NCBI GenBank assembly: GCA_036510575.1
Contig: DATCDR010000177.1
Location: 1-13,097, forward strand
Origin: DATCDR01 sp036510575
Lineage (GTDB): Bacteria > Actinomycetota > Acidimicrobiia > Acidimicrobiales > Bog-793
Length of the DNA: 13,097 nucleotides
Direction: 5' to 3'
The position numbers and the translations under genes are program-made. Of the stretch, positions 7,189 to 13,097 are shown piece after piece. Under the pieces are notes generated by a model. The model saw only the letters and a program-made list of their open reading frames with translations, searched no databases and was not told the DNA's origin. The first letter of the stretch is position 1, and every line of letters starts with the position of its first letter.

Positions 7189-7204
7189 CCGCCCTTGCGG
7201 GCGG
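7189..7204 (-). other. GCAA-capped hairpin at the junction of the two RT units
   Basis: CCGCCC-GCAA-GGGCGG on the minus strand gives a 6-bp GC stem with a GNRA tetraloop. It lies exactly between the RT2 tail and the start of RT1 homology. It could be an intron domain IV remnant or deletion-prone sequence. No T tract follows, so it is not a terminator. Confidence 0.45.
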
Positions 7205-8252
7205 CCCCCCGGACAGATCCCAGCGAGCGGGACTACCGCACTGGGCTCCTGCCTTGGGTGCGGGCGTCGAACCGGACGTTCGGCCAAGGATGCGTGATGC
7301 GGGCTGCAGGGAGCCATCGTGCTTCGAGACGGCCCATTCGCTCCCAAGTCAGACAGTGACGCTGGCTCCGGCGCCGGAGCGCCTTGAACCAGTGTTGCGT
7401 GACCTGTTTGCGGAACGCCGACACCGCTGCGATGTTGCCCGGCACTGCGTAGTAGGCAGTATGCCCTCGCACCACGCTGCCGAGCCACTGCCCCTGCTCT
7501 GGGATGGACCAGTGACGACGTTGCCGGAGCAAGGCGTTCACCTCGCGCAGCTTGGCCGCCATCCGCTTCGTGATCGTCTTGCGCCGCAACGCGAATCGCC
7601 CATCCCTCGTCTTCCCGCAGATGTGCGTGAAGCCAAGGAATGCGAACGTCTCGGGTCGGCCGAGGTGGTGCCGCCTGCGGTTCTCGGCGGCGAACCGCTC
7701 GAACTCGATCAGGCGGGTCTTCTCGACATTCAGCTCCAGGTTGAACCTGGCGAAACGCTGCACCAGATCCGCTTGGAACTGCTTGGCGTCTGAACGATTT
7801 TGGAAGCCAACAACAATGTCGTCGGCAAAACGCACGATGATCACCTCACCATAGGCTTGCCGCTCCCGCCATTGCCGTGCCCACAGATCGAACACGTAGT
7901 GCAGGTAGACGTTTGCGAGCAGGGGGGACGCACTGGCCCCCTGTGGAGCTCCCTCCTCGCTAGCCGACCACGTTCCGTTCTCGATCACTCCTGCGTTCAA
8001 CCACTTCTGGATGATCCGCAGGACCCGCTTGTCCGCAATCCGATGCTCGACAAACTTGGTCAGCCACTCGTGGTCGATGGCGTCATAGAAACCACGAATG
8101 TCTGCGTCGAGTATCCAGTTCACCTTCTTCTTTTCGATCCCGACCGCCAACGCATCTAGTGCGTCGTGCGGGCTGCGCCCTGGTCGGAACCCGTAGGAGA
8201 ATCCAAGAAAGTCCTCTTCGTAGATGGCGTTCAGCACCTCGACCACAGCCCG
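7200..8252 (-). pseudogene. Group II intron reverse transcriptase/maturase 2, truncated and frameshifted
   Basis: Homology begins at RAVVEVLNAIYEEDFLG (8252), lacking the preceding N-terminal blocks. It then shows SYGFRPGRSPHDALDAL, LDADIRGFYDAIDHEWL (block 3), GAPQGASASPLLANVYLHYVF (block 4), RFADDIVVGF (block 5), TFAFLGFTH (block 7) and a maturase domain (GHTAYYAVPGN). The frame ends at 7233 in an aberrant tail (RFDARTQGRSPVR). One base added near 7262 restores the family ending HPRQEPSAVVPLAGIC, so there is a -1 frameshift. The sequence differs clearly from RT1 and comes from a different intron lineage. An ATG at 8279 would start an ORF, but its first nine codons are antisense integrase sequence. 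Its own domains V/VI are gone, replaced by RT1. Confidence 0.85.
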
Positions 8253-8259
8253 CGAACCG

Positions 8260-9092
8260 ATCGACGTCCGTCGGTTCATGGCCGAGAAACAAGCGGCCGG
8301 ACAGGCGCCGAAAAGCCTTCAGAAGATTCGGCTTGTCCTACGTCAGGTCCTCGAGCTCGCACGATCGTCAGGGGCGATCAAAAGCAACCCGTGTGACGGA
8401 CTGAGGCTTCCGAGGGCCGTTCAGATGGAACCGATTTTCTTGTCCGCCGAGCAGGTCGAGGCGCTCGCTCAGGCCACGCGACCACGGTAGATCTGCTCGT
8501 CCGGCTGGTCGGAGCCACGGGACTCCGTCCGAGCGAGGCGTGCGGGCTTCGGGTCGGAAAAGTGAATCTCCTCCGAGCGACGATGGAGATTTCCGAGGCC
8601 GTTACCGTCGTCGGCGGTCGAACCGAGGTCGGTCCGACGAAGACCTACGCACGACGAAGCGTTGGTATTCCGCGCTCGATCGTCGACGATGTCGGCGTCT
8701 ACCTCGCGCAGCGATCAGCCGCCTTAGGCCAGTCGCTCAGCCCCGACGACTACGTCTTCACGGCCCCTCGAGGTGGTCCTCTGCGACGGGACCTCCTCTT
8801 CAAGCGGCTCCTCAGGCCGGCGATCGACGCCACGAATCTGCCGCCAAACTTGCGACTGCACGACCTCAGGCACTCGTGTGCGGCGATCCTGATCGAGCTG
8901 GGCGCACACCCGAAGGCGATCCAGGAGCGCCTTGGCCACAGCTCGATCACGGTCACGATGGACGTCTACGGCCATCTCTTTCCGGCCCTCAACGAAGCTC
9001 TCACGGAGCGGTTAGACGAGGTGTTCCGGTCGGCCCGCGCACGCGAAAGCGCTCATCCCCCGGCGGAAGTCGTATTGCTATCCGGGCAGTGA
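8260..9092 (+). pseudogene. Tyrosine recombinase (phage-type integrase), 5'-truncated and frameshifted
   Basis: The core-binding domain starts at IDVRRFMAEKQAAGQAPKSL (8260) and runs to EALAQATRPR, where the frame stops at 8488-8490. One base earlier in phase, from about 8487, homology resumes with DLLVRLVGATGLRPSEACGLR and continues to a TGA at 9090-9092. A single-base deletion near 8480-8489 explains this. The catalytic set is complete across the break: Arg at 8526, Lys at 8640, HxxR at 8859/8868, His at 8937 and Tyr at 8967. The N-terminal arm-binding domain is lost where RT2 abuts at 8252-8260. It was presumably the integrase for the tRNA-Pro site. It is unlikely to be functional unless the frameshift is a sequencing error and the N-terminus is dispensable. 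Confidence 0.88.
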
Positions 9093-9121
9093 TCGCGCCG
9101 GCTAGCCGTATTCATCTCGGG

Positions 9122-9139
9122 CCATCTTTGGCATGATGG
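9122..9139. promoter_or_regulatory. Possible operator of the RHH/PIN toxin-antitoxin pair
   Basis: CCATC (9122-9126) and GATGG (9135-9139) form an inverted repeat ending 4 bp before the antitoxin ATG. RHH antitoxins usually bind such palindromes. The arms are short, so this could be chance. Confidence 0.3.
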
Positions 9140-9143
9140 GGGA

Positions 9144-9410
9144 ATGGCCAAGCGCCCCATGACGGTCGAGGTAGACGAGTCGCTCGTGGAGGCGACCGTC
9201 GAGGAAGCGCGCCAGACCGGACGCTCGCCGGCAGAGGTGGTTGAACAGGCGCTGCGCGTGCACTTCGAAGAGCGCGATCGCAGCGTCGTCGACGGGGTCT
9301 GGGCTCGCAACGCTCCGCAAGCACTGTCCGAGGGAGAAGCCCTGACACTGGCCTACGACGAGCTCAAGGCCACGCGCCGCGAACGGGGAACCGACAAGGC
9401 TGCCTCGTAG
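9144..9410 (+). CDS. Ribbon-helix-helix antitoxin of a PIN-type TA pair
   Basis: An 88-residue protein whose first 40 residues fit a ribbon-helix-helix DNA-binding fold: the strand MTVEVDESLVEA, helix TVEEARQTG, the turn SPAEVV and helix EQALRVHFEE. The remainder is charged and alpha-helical, as expected for a toxin-binding tail. The ATG at 9144 is taken as the start; an in-frame ATG at 9159 (residue 6) would keep the whole fold. Its TAG is followed without gap by the GTG of the PIN-domain gene, so the two are translated together. The role as antitoxin and autorepressor is inferred from fold and pairing. The reading frame is intact, unlike the integrase just upstream. Confidence 0.82.
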   Translation: MAKRPMTVEVDESLVEATVEEARQTGRSPAEVVEQALRVHFEERDRSVVDGVWARNAPQALSEGEALTLAYDELKATRRERGTDKAAS

Positions 9411-9821
9411 GTGGAGCGGGTCGTCATCGACCCGGCGGTGTTGGTCGGAGCACTGATCACCCCTGAAGGACACCCAGCGACCCTGTGGCGGGCAGTCCTC
9501 GCGGAGGAGATCGCCATCGTCGTGTGCCCGCAGCTGCTTGCGGAGCTCGCGGGAGTGCTCGAACGCCCAAAGTTCCGGCGGTACGTCACGCTCGACGAGG
9601 CACGGGCATTCGTGGCCGAGGTCGCCACTAGCGGGGACCGATTGCCAGACCCGACCGCTCCGCGGCGAGCCAGTCGTGACCCGAACGACGACTATCTCGT
9701 GGCCCTGGCGAAGGTTGCTGGAGTCCGCGCCCTCGTCAGCGGCGATCGCGACTTGACCGAGATGCCCAATGCCGATCCGCCGGTCCTCACGCCTCGCCAG
9801 GCGGTCGAGGCATTGCTCTGA
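9411..9821 (+). CDS. PIN-domain toxin, COG1569-like (VapC-type ribonuclease)
   Basis: A 136-residue PIN protein with the COG1569 pattern: VVIDPAVLVGALITPEGHPA at the start, CPQLLAELAGVLERPKFRRY in the middle, RDPNDDYLVALA and LVSGDRDL towards the end. The acidic metal-binding residues are present (D7, E45, D93/D94, D112/D114). The usual D-T-N at the first site reads D-P-A, losing the asparagine; the effect on activity is uncertain. PIN toxins cleave RNA with Mg2+ or Mn2+. It starts at GTG directly after the antitoxin stop. An AAGG 10-13 nt upstream, within the antitoxin gene, is a weak ribosome-binding site. Cognate RNA target cannot be told. Confidence 0.88.
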   Translation: MERVVIDPAVLVGALITPEGHPATLWRAVLAEEIAIVVCPQLLAELAGVLERPKFRRYVTLDEARAFVAEVATSGDRLPDPTAPRRASRDPNDDYLVALAKVAGVRALVSGDRDLTEMPNADPPVLTPRQAVEALL

Positions 9822-9841
9822 GCGCGAGCACCGTGGGCCGG

Positions 9842-9863
9842 CAGACCACAGACAGACCACAGA
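9842..9863 (+). repeat. Tandem CAGACCACAGA (2 x 11 bp) near the right element end
   Basis: Two perfect 11-bp units (9842-9852, 9853-9863) with a partial third (CAGACCA is split by one overlap at 9862). One copy of the core word lies near the left end at 5874. An 11-bp period suits protein binding on one DNA face; arm-type sites are the likeliest reading. Confidence 0.5.
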
Positions 9864-9967
9864 CCAGCGGTAAATCGGGGTTCGTGGCGGCACACAGTGG
9901 TCAACAAAAATGTGCTCCGACCAGCCATTTCGTGCTCTGAGCAGCCTGTGGATAACACTTGCACCTT

Positions 9968-10017
9968 GCGTTCGGGACGCTGAGGTCGCGGGTTCGAATC
10001 CCGCCTTCCCGACCAGT
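9968..10017 (+). repeat. Right copy of 50-bp att-like repeat: 3' half of tRNA-Pro(CGG)
   Basis: Identical to 5781-5830, 4187 bp further on, with anticodon CGG at 9973-9975 and CCA at 10013-10015. The flanking base left of the repeat breaks the anticodon stem (T-T mismatch), and no D arm or 5' acceptor strand exists upstream. It is a displaced tRNA end, not a gene. Confidence 0.85.
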
Positions 10018-10074
10018 AAAAGTCCAGGTGAGCGGCATGATCTACTCGGTCAAGCGTAAGGCGATTTCACTCTC

Positions 10075-10093
10075 GTGCGCGCTACGTGCGCGA
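10075..10093 (+). repeat. Two direct GTGCGCG repeats, 11 bp apart
   Basis: GTGCGCG at 10075-10081 and GTGCGCGA at 10086-10093, about 60 bp after the right tRNA half, match the arrays at 5647-5675 and 6129-6147. Probable recombinase-binding sites by inference. Confidence 0.5.
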
Positions 10094-10227
10094 ACGAGGA
10101 CCGCGTCGGGCGCCACGGAGACGCATTCGGAGGCTTCGGCCGCGGTAACAGCTCGCCGACGAAGATGCTCGGCGAGTGGCTCGATGAGCGCCTTCGGCAT
10201 CGTCAAGGTACGACGACTCGCTACCGA
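10093..10227 (+). pseudogene. Possible remnant of a tyrosine integrase N-terminus
   Basis: In one frame the sequence reads FGRGNSSPTKMLGEWLDERL then TTTRYRL. This resembles the start of the core-binding domain of actinobacterial phage integrases (a linker, TLGEWLDEWL, then S/T-T-xxRYR). Just upstream, in another frame, THSEASAAV resembles the preceding TKREAEAAL stretch of those proteins. If real, it is frameshifted and lacks the catalytic domain. The match is short and judged by eye. Confidence 0.3.
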
Positions 10228-10229
10228 CT

Positions 10230-10248
10230 TCGGCGGCCCAGCCGCCGA
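10230..10248. other. Perfect 8-bp GC hairpin
   Basis: TCGGCGGC and GCCGCCGA form an 8-bp perfect stem with a 3-nt loop CCA. No T tract follows on either strand, so a classical intrinsic terminator is not supported. Confidence 0.4.
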
Positions 10249-10696
10249 GTGACCCTTCTCGCCCCGGACGATCTGTTCGCGACGGCGACCGTTCCACGCA
10301 GCAGATCGAGTCGGCCGACCCGATGCGCCCGGCTTAGGAAAGCTCGGCGTGTCCGTCCAGCTCTATTCGGAGCGCTGCCGGTAACGAATCCCGACCGAGC
10401 CGACTTTGCGATCCGCGGGATAGTGGTGCAGCACACCCGACGATGCGACACAGCTCTCGCGGTCGCGGCGTTGCTTATCTGATTTAAGGGCGGTCATCGG
10501 TGTCACTCGGTGGCTCCGTGGTTCACAAGACGGTACACCCCGGTGCCGATCGAGTCGCCACTGTCGCCGAGCGCGATTGACGTCGCAAGGCAAGGCCGTC
10601 GGCACCGTTCGCGACTACGGAGGTCGGCCCATTGAAGTCCGTGACCGACGCGAGTTCCGATGCTGCGTCGTAACCGTCGGTAACGCAGGGCCTGCG

Positions 10697-11137
10697 TCAG
10701 TTCGCGAGTCGGCCCAGATCGTCCCAATTCCACTGAGTGAAGGTGCGGCTGCCGAACACCCAGTGGCCGTCGACACGAACGATCCGGTCCCGGTAGAAGC
10801 CTCTAATGGAAATTACCGAGCCGTCGTCGCTAGGACCGACGATCAGACAATAGGACGTGGCTTGAATGGAGTCGTCCTCTCGCCACAAGACAATATTCGT
10901 GATGTTGTGCTGCGTGCCGAATCGAGCGGGTGGTCGCCCATCAAGTTGACGTTGCAACTCTTCGTGACCCTTGACAGTGCCGCCGCGGCCGGAGAAGCTG
11001 CCGTCTGGGGCGTAAAGGCTCAAAAGCAGTTCGACGTCACCGGTGTCAGAAGCCCAGCAGTAACGAGCGTGGAGCTCCTGGATTTCCGACCGATCCTCGG
11101 CGCTGATCGAGCTGTTGAATCCACTTGGAATTGTCAC
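10697..11137 (-). CDS. SnoaL-like / NTF2-family protein
   Basis: A 146-residue protein with the SnoaL-like pattern of the NTF2 fold: an N-terminal helix EDRSEIQELHARYCWASDTG, then DVELLLSLYAPDGSF with the usual acidic turn, a short G-rich strand, and a C-terminal sheet (HNITNIVLW, SYCLIVG, RGFYRDRIVRVDGHWVFGSR). Members include small isomerases, dehydratases, polyketide cyclases and many proteins of unknown role; often they accompany dehydrogenases in catabolic pathways. The frame is open to 11224, but the GTG at 11137 is preferred. GGAG lies 4 nt before it, and the residues further up are low-complexity and basic. The only relevant neighbour is the dehydrogenase remnant 700 bp upstream on the same strand. 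Catalytic activity cannot be assigned. Confidence 0.75.
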   Translation of the reverse strand: MTIPSGFNSSISAEDRSEIQELHARYCWASDTGDVELLLSLYAPDGSFSGRGGTVKGHEELQRQLDGRPPARFGTQHNITNIVLWREDDSIQATSYCLIVGPSDDGSVISIRGFYRDRIVRVDGHWVFGSRTFTQWNWDDLGRLAN

Positions 11138-11848
11138 CGGACTCCAATCTCTACAGCGGCCTGGACCGGCGCGCTCGGACTCTTCGCACGGATGTGGTGG
11201 GTGATCCCGGCGTTTCGGCTCCAAATCCCGCCCCCTGCCGAGAGGCCGCTACTAGCGTAGAGCCTGCCACCTAATCCCCCAATAGTTGCTGGTTGAAAGC
11301 ATCTCGGAGCGAAGACGACGCCGTTCTTTAGGTCGAGAGGCTGCTTCGCGTCGGAAAGGTCCAGCATCGCCTCTTCAGCGCCGAGAAAGCCTGGCTTTCT
11401 CACCCTAATATTCAGGGCGGACCCCGCTATTTTCAGCGTTCCCCCTTCTCAGGAGCTCCCAACCTGCGTCGCCCTGCCGCGCTTTATGTGCCGTCCGGCC
11501 GCCGCTTGTCCCTGGGCATCTCCGGCATCGCTGGGTTCGTCTCCGACGCAGGAACGCGGGCCGCTTGAGAGGCGGGTGCCCGGGCGGCCCCGCAGTGAAC
11601 GCGGACACCTTGCTGTTGGTACGGGGTTCGCGATGGGCCGGGATTGACTGCGGGCTGGCGAGCGCTAAGCGGACCGTCGTGGTGTGCCGATGTGCAAACG
11701 GTGACGCTGGGCTCTGGCGCGGGTTCTCGATCGCCGCCGCGAGCTCCGGGGCGTAGCGGGTCCCGCTCCTAGCCGGTGTTTCCACCTGCCACGTTGGCTT
11801 TCGTCGAGCTCGGGAAGCCCCGGCCCAGTCCGGAACTGGACGAGGCTG
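11138..11848. other. 711-bp stretch without a convincing gene
   Basis: Frames are open on both strands, as expected at this GC content. A minus-strand frame (11403-11225) contains PLDLKNGVVFAP, reminiscent of the N-terminus of old-yellow-enzyme flavoproteins. A plus-strand frame (11565-11756) contains RWAGIDCGLASAKRTVVVC, reminiscent of the start of IS110-type transposases. Both matches are one motif long and end quickly. They may be gene scraps or chance. Confidence 0.4.
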
Positions 11849-12720
11849 TCACCCGCCCCGAAGCCAAGGCAGTTGACGGCCTAGACCGGGGTCGGGGTTC
11901 CTCCCCGTCAAGATGTTGATCGCCCGGACGCCGATCTGTGCATCCCAGTCGTGGTCGGTGAGTAGGTAGAGCTTGTTCTCACGGATCGCCTGGACCACCT
12001 GGCGGGCGACCTCGGAAGGCTGCATGCCCTGCGCCAAGCGGCTGTGCAATGCCTCGCGCATCTCCTCGCCGCGCTGCGCGCCCGACGTCGGCGTTTCGTT
12101 CTTCAACTCGTCGGGACGGTTCCGGCTGCCGTGGAAGAGATTCGTGGCGATGCTGCCCGGGCACAGCGCCGTCACCCGATCGGGGCGTCGATCCGCTTCA
12201 AGTCGCCGTACAGCACCTCGGAGGTCGCCAGGCTGGCGTGCTTGAAGATCCCGTACATGTCCGGGGCTCGAACGGCTGAGATCATCGAGCAGGTGTTCAC
12301 CACGTGGCCTTCCTCGCCGTGGGAGAGCATCAGCGGCACGAAGATCTTGATGCCGTAGAGCAAGCTGAAGTAGTTGACGCCCGACGTCCAGGCCCAGTCC
12401 TTCTCGGTCGCCTCCCAGATTGGCCCGTCGCGGTAGCCCTCGACCCCGGCGTTGTTGCACACGACGTGGACCTTCCCGAACGCGTTGATCGTCTCGTCGG
12501 CGAGGTGGCGGATCGCCTCTTCTTTCGAGACATCGGTGTGCACGCCGATCACGTCGTGGCCGGCTTCACTGAGCTCGGTCACCGCCCGGTCCAAGGCGTC
12601 CTGCTGGATGTCGGCGAGGGCGACCTTCATCCCCTCCTCCGCGAGGCGTTGGGCCAAGGCGCGCCCGATCCCGCTCCCCGCCCCGGTGACCACTGCGACC
12701 TTGCCGCTGAACTCCTGCAC
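11849..12720 (-). pseudogene. Short-chain dehydrogenase/reductase with a -1 frameshift
   Basis: An SDR of about 290 residues if repaired. The cofactor motif TGAGSGIG is at residues 12-19, D37 after the second strand suggests NAD(H) preference, NNAG is at 89-92, a serine-rich strand NTCSMIS at 142-148, and YGIFK (YxxxK) at 156-160. The frame stops at a TGA (12174-12172) just after DLKRIDAPIG. One base removed from the phase continues directly with VTALCPGSIATNLFHGS to a natural end at 11849. One missing G in a GGG(G)TG run explains it; 872 bp plus one is an exact codon multiple. The GTG at 12720 is preferred, as GAGGAG lies upstream and homology starts there; an ATG at 12765 is possible. It may be a true pseudogene or a sequencing error in a G run. 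Confidence 0.85.
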
Positions 12721-12765
12721 CTTGCTCTCCTCTTCGTCAGGTACTGCTGACTTGCACTTCGTCAC

Positions 12766-13097
12766 CCGCGCACGCCGGGATAGGCGGGCACGTGCGGGCA
12801 GCGGGCGAGCACGTTCGCCAATGGGGGAGGGCGACGGTTAGCGTAGTGCTGCCGCGCAAAAGCGTTGTTGATGGATCCGGATGCTGAACTGAGCAAGCGC
12901 ATCCAGGTGGATGGACGTCACGCGTGGGCTGCGGGACCTTCAATCGGTGTTAGCTCACACCGGAACTGGGGCCTCAATTAGCGGGGGACTTGTGCTGCCA
13001 GATAGCCTCTACTCCCAAAGAGTTGCCAGCCAAAAGACGCGGCATTCGCTGGCTTCACGAGGTGCCGAAAAGACATGCCAGAGTTCCCTGCGATTAC
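12766..13097. other. Stretch upstream of the dehydrogenase with no gene seen
   Basis: No reading frame here looks real on either strand. A loose inverted repeat GCCAGC (13025-13030) / GCTGGC (13048-13053) lies near the end. The dehydrogenase promoter should be here, but no box stands out. Confidence 0.4.

Larger units (their letters stand above)
6253..8252 (-). mobile_element. Composite group II intron remnant (two truncated RT units)
   Basis: On the minus strand this block reads: N-truncated reverse transcriptase 2, its C-terminal tail, N-truncated reverse transcriptase 1, domain V, domain VI and a 3' intron end near 6253/6254. Domains I-III and the 5' GUGYG end are absent, and the upper edge runs directly into the integrase gene. 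It is therefore at least two intron copies collapsed by deletion, unable to splice as it stands. Confidence 0.75.
5781..10017. mobile_element. Decayed integrative element bounded by tRNA-Pro 3'-half repeats
   Basis: Perfect 50-bp direct repeats of a tRNA 3' half bound about 4.2 kb containing a tyrosine integrase, intron reverse-transcriptase remnants and a toxin-antitoxin pair. The integrase is truncated and frameshifted, so the element should not move by itself. Both end copies lack the tRNA 5' half. In a single fresh integration one end would be an intact tRNA gene. A tandem array, with the intact tRNA further left, or a later rearrangement explains this better. Confidence 0.7.
10018..10696. 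other. Stretch after the right att-like repeat without an intact gene
   Basis: It contains paired GTGCGCG repeats, a possible degraded integrase N-terminus and a strong hairpin (each listed separately). From 10250 to 10696 nothing beyond chance reading frames is seen. Confidence 0.5.

Noticed and set aside
7002..7793. Long plus-strand ORF opposite the reverse transcriptases
   Set aside because: It is an antisense shadow of the RT genes; the translation has no family pattern and is full of repeated Pro/Arg/Leu.
11134..11403. Minus-strand ORF with an old-yellow-enzyme-like LDLKNGVVFAP
   Set aside because: Only a dozen residues resemble the family, the following residues do not, and no good ribosome-binding site precedes it.
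11565..11756. IS110-type transposase start (WAGIDCGLASAKRTVVV)
   Set aside because: A single motif without downstream transposase sequence or terminal repeats is too little to call an insertion sequence.

Overview
The window looks like chromosomal DNA of a high-GC actinobacterium. The base composition, the frequent GTG starts, the mostly C/G third codon positions and the MoxR/DUF58/DUF4350/SpoIIM/RDD neighbourhood all fit. An Acidimicrobiia-like lineage is possible, but nothing here fixes the taxon.

Positions 1-4932 are an intact, ordinary chromosomal block. Three forward genes form a tightly packed operon: a DUF4350 membrane protein (cut by the window start), a MoxR AAA+ ATPase and a DUF58/vWA-like protein. 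A SpoIIM-family membrane protein faces them on the minus strand, overlapping DUF58 at the 3' ends and the next gene at the 5' ends. An RDD-family membrane protein follows on the plus strand. Such clusters are read as a MoxR chaperone-type system that assembles or remodels membrane-associated proteins; the substrate is unknown.

Positions about 4930-10250 are an accessory region built from integrative-element debris. It starts with a complete yefM-yoeB toxin-antitoxin operon. A perfect 50-bp direct repeat (5781-5830 and 9968-10017) is the 3' half of a tRNA-Pro(CGG) gene, from the anticodon arm to an encoded CCA. It bounds a 4.2-kb island. Inside are the 3' end of a group II intron (domains V and VI recognisable by structure), two different intron reverse transcriptases joined head to tail and both lacking their N-termini, a tyrosine integrase broken by truncation and a frameshift, and an intact RHH/PIN-type toxin-antitoxin pair. 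Short GTGCGCG repeats spaced 10-11 bp lie near the tRNA-half copies and look like recombinase arm sites. A third, badly decayed integrase N-terminus may follow the right copy. This reads as tandem integration at one tRNA gene followed by decay, with the two toxin-antitoxin loci being the parts that stayed intact.

Positions about 10250-13097 hold a SnoaL-like (NTF2-fold) gene and a short-chain dehydrogenase gene carrying one -1 frameshift, both on the minus strand. Long stretches around them have no convincing gene.
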